DNA of 11,640 bases from Robiginitomaculum sp. (GTDB taxonomy: Bacteria; Pseudomonadota; Alphaproteobacteria; Caulobacterales; Maricaulaceae), in the NCBI GenBank assembly GCA_027071965.1, contig JALSYJ010000189.1, forward strand, positions 1-11,640. Reading direction: 5' to 3'. A program made the position numbers and the translations under genes. How positions within the stretch are numbered: position 1 is the stretch's first letter; every line of letters starts with the position of its first letter. The notes beneath the pieces are model-generated. The model did not search any database. It saw nothing but the letters and a program-made list of their open reading frames with translations, and was not told the DNA's origin. Positions 7,504 to 11,640 of this stretch are shown here, piece by piece.

Positions 7504-7525
7504 ATCAGTGACCCTCGTCACTGAT
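7504..7525. repeat. Perfect 9 bp stem-loop
   Basis: ATCAGTGAC at 7504-7512, loop CCTC, then GTCACTGAT at 7517-7525: a perfect 9 bp stem with a 4 nt loop. It embeds one of the TGACCCT copies and lies 53 bp past the peroxidase stop on its transcript. It could stabilise or end that mRNA. Confidence 0.6.
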
Positions 7526-7577
7526 CCTCACCCGCAACCGTCACTTACGTCCTACGCCCCGTCCGTCGCGAGAATTC

Positions 7578-8471
7578 TTACTTCTGCACTGCAAATGCTA
7601 GTGCCGATAAATTCAAATGACCATTCTGAACTGGCGGGCACCAGTAATAGGCACCTGTAATTGGTCGTGAGAACCGAAACAAACCATCAACAATGCCATC
7701 ATCAAGACCAGCCATGCGGCGCATCTGAGCTTCAAACGCGTCAAATGATTTGCCAAAGGCCACAAAATTAAGCCCTTCGCCGGTTTCATTGGCCCACGGC
7801 ATGGAGCGCCGCAGCAAGAAAGCTTCCGGCTCAAAGTCTTCCTGGGCAGTTCGTTTAACATGAGCAAAAGCCGGAGCATTAGCCAGTTCCAGATTATCAC
7901 TTTGCCTGCGCCCAATAATATTGTCCTGATCCTGCTGTGATAAAGCTGCCATGACGTTCAAGTCATGCTTCCATTTTTGAACAGCTACAAAGCTGGATCC
8001 TGATAATTGCTTGTCATGGCCTGCATAAAGGGCGGCAGCGATTGCATCATCTCCTTGCGGGTTTTCGGTTCCATCCTCATAGCCACTTAAGTCCAGTCCT
8101 GTTTTGTACAAGAAGCCATCAAGCAAATGAGTTGTGTAGAACGCTTCTTGCAACAAGTTTTGACAGGTTCTGGCGGCGTGCATGGCTTGGCCCGGGTCGG
8201 TTGCGCGACTCCATATCCAAAGGTCGGTTTGCGTGGATGGTATTTCACAGCCAACACCGGTTAAGGAGGTAAATGCTCGGTGTTGAGCCAATGGTAGTCC
8301 AAGTTCCCGAACCAGCGCCGGGCCAAGCCCGATAACAAATTGCTCACCCAGATTTAGCCCGGCCAATTTGCGCAAGGCGAATGCCTTGTCGGCGCCAGGT
8401 ATTGCAAACATTTCCAGATATCTTGCGTGTTCTGGCAGATCAGCCAGTATTCCTGCTTGCGCCGTGTCCAT
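7578..8471 (-). CDS. Dye-decolourising (DyP-type) haem peroxidase, YfeX-like
   Basis: This is a 297-residue haem b peroxidase of the DyP family, using hydrogen peroxide to oxidise dyes, porphyrinogens or other reductants. The length and motif layout match E. coli YfeX (299 residues). Key residues are the GxxDG motif GYEDGTENPQGDDA with Asp133, the proximal haem ligand His204 in AHVKRTAQ, and the distal Arg221 in LLRRSMPWANETGEGL, the same 17-residue His-to-Arg spacing as YfeX. The end, RFSRPITGAYYWCPP, is also typical. There is no signal peptide or Tat motif, so the enzyme is cytoplasmic, unlike EfeB, and I see no C-terminal encapsulin-targeting tail. ATG 8471 has an AGGAGA Shine-Dalgarno at 8477-8482 (minus strand). 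It is divergent from an FAD oxidoreductase gene, suggesting shared control. The physiological substrate is unknown. Confidence 0.94.
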   Translation of the reverse strand: MDTAQAGILADLPEHARYLEMFAIPGADKAFALRKLAGLNLGEQFVIGLGPALVRELGLPLAQHRAFTSLTGVGCEIPSTQTDLWIWSRATDPGQAMHAARTCQNLLQEAFYTTHLLDGFLYKTGLDLSGYEDGTENPQGDDAIAAALYAGHDKQLSGSSFVAVQKWKHDLNVMAALSQQDQDNIIGRRQSDNLELANAPAFAHVKRTAQEDFEPEAFLLRRSMPWANETGEGLNFVAFGKSFDAFEAQMRRMAGLDDGIVDGLFRFSRPITGAYYWCPPVQNGHLNLSALAFAVQK

Positions 8472-8592
8472 TGCAATCTCCTGTTATTAAACCATTTTCA
8501 AGTACCAGCAGAACCGGTTTTTATTTTATGGTCAAGCCCTGTTACTTTGGGCACATCACAGCTACAACTTTGCAGATGAGTCCGGGGGCGAT
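8472..8592. promoter_or_regulatory. Divergent promoter region, DyP peroxidase / FAD oxidoreductase
   Basis: These 121 bp must carry promoters for both divergent genes. It includes the peroxidase Shine-Dalgarno at 8477-8482, the palindrome AACCGGTT at 8512-8519 at its centre, and a GCCC...GGGC dyad at 8536-8552. An AT-rich stretch at 8519-8529 may be promoter DNA. I cannot assign exact -35/-10 boxes. Confidence 0.4.
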
Positions 8593-10200
8593 ATGGCTAA
8601 GAAATTCGATGCAATAATAATTGGCGGTGGTCATAACGGCTTGGTCTGCGCTTTTTATCTGGCCCGTGCCGGAATGCGGGTACAGGTTCTGGAGCGCCGG
8701 CATGTGATAGGTGGTGCAGCGGTTACAGAAGAATTCCACCCCGGCTTTAGAAATTCGGTGGCCAGCTATACAGTAAGCCTGTTACAGCCAAAAATTATTG
8801 AGGATATGAAGCTGGTTGAGAACGGTTATCGGGTAATTGAGCGCCCGGTTTCAAACTTTCTGCCACAAGAAGACGGTGGATATCTTATGCTGGGTGGCGG
8901 TCTTGCGCGCACTCAGCAGGAGTTTCGCAAATTCTCTGATCATGATGCTGATATTCTGCCGCAATATTATCAGGCTCTGGAACAGGTGGCCGGGGTTTTG
9001 CGAAATCTGGCCTTGCAGGTGCCGCCCAATTCAGGTGACGGCCTAGGCAGTCTTGTTGCAGCAATAAAGCAGGGGGCTTCTCTGGCAGGACTGACTATTG
9101 AACAGCAAAGAAATGTTCTGGATTTATTTACAAAAAGCGCAAGGGCATATCTTGATGGCTGGTTTGAAAGCGAAGCGGTCAAGGCGGCATTTGGGTTTGA
9201 TTCTGTAGTCGGGAACTATGCCAGCCCTGATACTCCGGGCAGTGCCTATGTATTGCTGCATCATGTATTTGGCGAGGTGAATGGCAAAAAGGGTGCGTGG
9301 GGTCATTGTGTTGGCGGCATGGGTAATATTACCCGTCTTATGGCAAAGGCTTGTACTGACCTGGGCGTCAAGATCAGCTTAAACAGCACTGTTGAACAGG
9401 TTTTGATACATGACAATCAGGCAATCGGTGTTCGTTTGCAAGATGGAAACAAGCTGTTTGCCAAACGGGTAATAAGCAATGTGGGGCCAAAACTTTTATA
9501 TCAGCAATTGATAAAGCCTGAGTATTTATCAGCAGATTTTCTAAAGCGTATCAGGGGATTTCAAACCGGCTCCGGCACATTTCGGATGAATGTGGCACTA
9601 TCTGAACTGCCAAAGTTTACCTGCAAGCCGGAGCAGGGCGAGCATCACCAAAGCGGTATCATTCTGGCTCCGACACTCGATTATATGGACAAGGCATTTA
9701 TGGACGCCAAAAACTATGGCTGGTCACGGCGGCCAATCGTGGAAATGCTTATTCCCTCTACTGTTGATGACAGCCTTGCCCCTGTTGGCTGTCATGTGGC
9801 CAGCCTGTTTTGTCAGCAATTTGCCCCTGTTTTGCCAAATGGTCAGAACTGGGATGATGTGCAGGATGATGCAGCAAATACAATATTGGATACGGTGGAG
9901 GAATACGCTCCGGGGTTTAGATCTTCGATTTTGGGGCAAAGCCAATTATCACCAAAGGGCTTGGAAGATACCTTTGGACTTGTGGGCGGTGATATTATGC
10001 ACGGCAATATGACTATAGACCAATTGTGGTCGGCACGCCCGGTATTGGGTAATGCCAGTTATCGCGGCCCGCTGGAAGGCTTGTATATGTGCGGCGCAGG
10101 CACCCACCCTGGAGGCGGAGTAACCGGGGCTCCGGGCCATAATGCAGCCAAGGTGGTTTTACGGGATCGCAATCCCTTGCGCAGCGCTTTTGGATTATGA
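8593..10200 (+). CDS. FAD-dependent oxidoreductase, PYROXD2 / phytoene desaturase-like
   Basis: This is a 535-residue flavoprotein of the phytoene desaturase/amine oxidase superfamily, closest in appearance to the PYROXD2 (COG1233) group. Its specific substrate is not known. The N-terminal dinucleotide-binding fold is plain: FDAIIIGGGHNGLVCAFYLARAG with GGGHNG at 11-16, the ribose-binding Glu34 in VLERRHVIGGAA, and the GG pair at 40-41. The C-terminal FAD-contacting segment is GLYMCGAGTHPGGGVTGAPG at about 496-515. The start ATG 8593 places the Rossmann strand at the expected position; the G-rich GGGGGCG upstream is a poor Shine-Dalgarno. No carotenoid genes (crtB, crtY and so on) are nearby, which argues against a carotenoid desaturase role. 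It shares a divergent promoter region with the DyP peroxidase, so a shared redox function is possible but unproven. Confidence 0.9.
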   Translation: MAKKFDAIIIGGGHNGLVCAFYLARAGMRVQVLERRHVIGGAAVTEEFHPGFRNSVASYTVSLLQPKIIEDMKLVENGYRVIERPVSNFLPQEDGGYLMLGGGLARTQQEFRKFSDHDADILPQYYQALEQVAGVLRNLALQVPPNSGDGLGSLVAAIKQGASLAGLTIEQQRNVLDLFTKSARAYLDGWFESEAVKAAFGFDSVVGNYASPDTPGSAYVLLHHVFGEVNGKKGAWGHCVGGMGNITRLMAKACTDLGVKISLNSTVEQVLIHDNQAIGVRLQDGNKLFAKRVISNVGPKLLYQQLIKPEYLSADFLKRIRGFQTGSGTFRMNVALSELPKFTCKPEQGEHHQSGIILAPTLDYMDKAFMDAKNYGWSRRPIVEMLIPSTVDDSLAPVGCHVASLFCQQFAPVLPNGQNWDDVQDDAANTILDTVEEYAPGFRSSILGQSQLSPKGLEDTFGLVGGDIMHGNMTIDQLWSARPVLGNASYRGPLEGLYMCGAGTHPGGGVTGAPGHNAAKVVLRDRNPLRSAFGL

Positions 10201-10269
10201 AAGCAAGGACACTTTGTCGCAGTTCTTGAAAATTCACATAAATTTGATGAAATTGAGGTGGTATTGTAC

Positions 10270-10293
10270 TGCCTTCATGTGTAGAGGAAGGCA
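10270..10293. promoter_or_regulatory. Inverted repeat upstream of the Cys-rich exported protein
   Basis: TGCCTTC at 10270-10276 and GAAGGCA at 10287-10293 form a perfect 7 bp inverted repeat with a 10 nt spacer, ending 16 bp before the ATG at 10310. The half-sites loosely recall the CCTTCC/GGAAGG dyads bound by CueR-type MerR regulators, but the spacing (10 rather than about 7) and the lack of clear promoter boxes weaken that. A 5' UTR hairpin is an alternative. Confidence 0.4.
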
Positions 10294-10309
10294 TCAATTA
10301 GGTAAAAGT

Positions 10310-10708
10310 ATGCGTTCTTTGTTCCAGATAACTCCGTTTAGCACAATTTTCATGCTGGTCATGGTGCTGGTGGTCGGAATTATTGTGCCTTCGGCAAAGG
10401 CTGGAACAGTAATGCCAATGAGCCAAAGCAATTATATACAAACAGAAGCCATGCAGGCCGAAGCAGAAACTGGATCGCTAATGCCAGGTGCAATTGATAT
10501 GTCCGGCACCTATTGTCAGCAAAACCGGGATAATGTTTCTGATATTGATTGCGTGCTGTCATGCGCCACAATTTGCGTAAGCTCAGTATATTTTCCTGCG
10601 CTTCAGCACTTGAACGATTTAGCAAGTGCCCAGTCACATTCTACACCGGCAAATACCGGGAATTTTTCTTTTGCATTGGCTCTGGCTACCCCTCCTCCTC
10701 GAATCTAA
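10310..10708 (+). CDS. Small exported Cys- and Met-rich protein, putative metal-associated
   Basis: I do not recognise a named family. From ATG 10310 the product is 132 residues. The frame is open upstream to 10142, but that part overlaps the preceding gene and looks non-coding, and a signal peptide begins exactly here. Residues 1-31 form the signal, with a hydrophobic core at 11-27 and likely cleavage after SAKA. The mature part has several Met residues (35, 37, 48, 58, 64) and four Cys at 69, 81, 85 and 89. The last three are spaced four apart, so they would line one face of a helix. The C-terminus ends LATPPPRI. A possible ribosome-binding site is TTAGG about 8 nt upstream. It precedes a CusC/TolC-like gene by 96 bp on the same strand. 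Cys/Met-rich small periplasmic proteins often sit beside copper efflux pumps, so copper or other soft-metal binding is inferred from context only. Confidence 0.75.
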   Translation: MRSLFQITPFSTIFMLVMVLVVGIIVPSAKAGTVMPMSQSNYIQTEAMQAEAETGSLMPGAIDMSGTYCQQNRDNVSDIDCVLSCATICVSSVYFPALQHLNDLASAQSHSTPANTGNFSFALALATPPPRI

Positions 10709-10751
10709 TCATCAAATTAACTTTTGCTGTGCATGTCCTGTACAGTGAAGG

Positions 10752-10766
10752 GGCGCTTTTGGCGCC
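10752..10766. promoter_or_regulatory. GC-rich stem-loop between the Cys-rich protein and the TolC-like gene
   Basis: GGCGC-TTTTG-GCGCC is a perfect 5 bp GC stem with a 5 nt loop in the 96 bp gap. No T-run follows, so a full terminator is unlikely; it may tune readthrough or mRNA stability within the operon. Confidence 0.35.
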
Positions 10767-10804
10767 GGAATTTATAGAATTTGATCTTGAGACAGGAAGC
10801 CAAT

Positions 10805-11640
10805 ATGACCTCCATCCTATCAAAATACATATTTGCCATTGTGCTTGCCGCGCTTATTGCTGTGCCAGCAATTGCCCAGGAAAAGCTGGACATCGATGAA
10901 AGTGTAACAATCGCATTACAGGCAAATGACCCCAGCGTTGAGTTGTTTGAACAAAGAGCCAAAGCGCTGGAAGACCGGGCTGTTTCCGACAGCCAGTTAC
11001 CTGATCCGGTATTTAGCACCCGCATGCAAAGCGTGCCGCTTTCTTCACTGGACATCAATCGCGAAGGCATGACCCAACTGGCATTTGGGGTAAGGCAGGC
11101 TTTTCCCAAAGGAAAGAGCCTTGCCCTGACCAAAGAAAAACGTCTGGCCGAAGCTTTGGCCGAACGCCATAACAAGGAACTTCGCAATCGTGAAATAACC
11201 CTGCAAACCAGAGTCTCATGGCTGGATTTGTATTATTGGGAACAGGCCAAAATCATTACCGATGCCACAAGAGAAAAAGTGCTTGAGTTAAGTGAAGTCT
11301 CTGAGGCCAATTATGCAAGTGGCCGCGGAGCCGCGCAAAACGTGTTGCGGATTGATCTTGAATCATCACTGCTTGAAACCCGTCTGGTTGAACTGGATCG
11401 CAAGGCTGATATTGCCAAGGCTGATCTGGCCCGGCTTATCGGAATTGCCAATGCCGCTCGTCCCTTGCCGGAACAATTGCCGTCATTCTCGGCATTGCCC
11501 ACCGCCCAGCAGATCCAATCGGATCTGGTGCGCCATCCAAGTGTCAAGGTTTTTGATGCCAAGATTGCCGCCAGAGACCGTGATGTGGATATTGCTGCAG
11601 AACAATACAAACCCGGTTTTGCCATAGATGCGGCCTATGG
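10805..11640 (+). CDS. TolC-family outer-membrane efflux protein, CusC-like (partial, runs off right edge)
   Basis: This is the outer-membrane channel of a tripartite efflux system, joining an inner-membrane pump through a periplasmic adaptor. 278 residues are visible from ATG 10805, with an AGGAAG Shine-Dalgarno at 10794-10799 and 5 nt spacing; the C-terminal part of the usual ~420-470 residues is beyond the window. Residues 1-24 are a Sec signal peptide, cleaved after VPAIA before QEK, with no lipobox. The mature protein begins with the OEP repeat layout: LDIDESVTIALQANDPSVEL, then DSQLPDPVFSTRMQSVPL, then MTQLAFGVRQAFPKG. Long coiled-coil helices follow, including VLELSEVSEANYASGRGAAQNVLRIDLE. 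The DPxF...VPL...GVRQxFPxG pattern is the form I associate with outer-membrane factors of heavy-metal (Cus/Czc) RND pumps rather than general drug TolC. Adaptor (CusB-like) and RND (CusA-like) genes are expected next. Confidence 0.9.
   Translation, partial: MTSILSKYIFAIVLAALIAVPAIAQEKLDIDESVTIALQANDPSVELFEQRAKALEDRAVSDSQLPDPVFSTRMQSVPLSSLDINREGMTQLAFGVRQAFPKGKSLALTKEKRLAEALAERHNKELRNREITLQTRVSWLDLYYWEQAKIITDATREKVLELSEVSEANYASGRGAAQNVLRIDLESSLLETRLVELDRKADIAKADLARLIGIANAARPLPEQLPSFSALPTAQQIQSDLVRHPSVKVFDAKIAARDRDVDIAAEQYKPGFAIDAAY

Larger units (their letters stand above)
7368..7528. repeat. Cluster of seven TGACCCT-type heptamers in two orientations
   Basis: The complement AGGGTCA lies at 7368-7374 and 7388-7394, with a one-mismatch copy AGGGTAA at 7399-7405. 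TGACCCT lies at 7484-7490, 7497-7503 and 7509-7515, with a one-mismatch copy TGATCCT at 7522-7528. The four plus-oriented copies are spaced 13, 12 and 13 bp start to start, close to but not exactly a helical turn plus two. Confidence 0.6.
7096..7577. other. Convergent intergenic region rich in inverted repeats; no gene seen
   Basis: This 482 bp gap separates two genes that point into it, so promoters are not expected. I find no RNA gene I recognise and no credible coding frame. Instead it contains several perfect inverted repeats and a cluster of TGACCCT-type heptamers, listed separately. A further dyad is AAACCC at 7232-7237 paired with GGGTTT at 7249-7254. The most likely reading is 3' transcript ends combined with a REP- or MITE-like repeat relic. 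A structured small RNA is an alternative. Confidence 0.6.

Noticed and set aside
8542..8739. Minus-strand 65-codon frame across the start of the FAD oxidoreductase
   Set aside because: It overlaps the conserved Rossmann-fold start of the real gene on the opposite strand.
10142..10309. N-terminal extension of the Cys-rich protein by 56 codons
   Set aside because: It overlaps the end of the FAD oxidoreductase in another frame, and a proper signal peptide begins at the ATG at 10310.
10549..10899. 116-codon plus-strand frame spanning the Cys-rich gene end and the TolC-like gene start
   Set aside because: It overlaps two better supported genes, one of which has a clear Shine-Dalgarno and family motifs.
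10717..11187. 156-codon minus-strand frame
   Set aside because: It is antisense to the TolC-like gene, whose plus-strand translation carries strong family signatures through the whole stretch.

Overview
The window reads as a chromosomal segment of an alphaproteobacterium with moderate GC. The reasons are the ruvX / gatC-gatA divergent pair, a common alphaproteobacterial arrangement, and an exported protein at 6454-7095 whose sequence pattern I know only from alphaproteobacterial hypothetical proteins. The genus cannot be fixed from sequence alone. I see no transposase, integrase, phage gene, CRISPR array, tRNA or rRNA.

Region 1 (1-3136) is housekeeping. On the minus strand, gatC is followed by gatA, which runs off the left edge; together they encode part of the tRNA-dependent amidotransferase. 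Divergent from gatC is ruvX (YqgF family), followed on the plus strand by ubiD, the prenylated-flavin decarboxylase of ubiquinone synthesis.

Region 2 (3262-6248, minus strand) holds a lipoprotein-type OppA-like peptide-binding protein with no transporter genes beside it. Downstream of it on the same strand is a membrane protein with a zinc ribbon (DUF3667 type). A divergent intergenic region of about 200 bp separates this pair from a conserved exported protein of unknown function (6454-7095, plus strand).

Region 3 (7096-7577) is a 482 bp gap between two convergent genes. It is dense in inverted repeats and carries seven exact or near copies of the heptamer TGACCCT in both orientations. This is the only stretch whose structure is not explained by genes, and it looks like a REP/MITE-type repeat plus a terminator.

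Region 4 (7578-10200) is a divergent pair: a YfeX-like dye-decolourising haem peroxidase (minus) and a PYROXD2/phytoene-desaturase-like FAD oxidoreductase (plus), sharing a 121 bp promoter region.

Region 5 (10310 to the right edge) looks like the start of a heavy-metal efflux operon. A small exported protein rich in Cys and Met is followed by a TolC/CusC-like outer-membrane factor cut off by the window. The RND pump and adaptor genes would be expected just beyond the edge. No wholly new system is evident; the best leads are the repeat-rich gap, the Cys-rich protein, the orphan lipoprotein OppA and the peroxidase/flavoenzyme pair.
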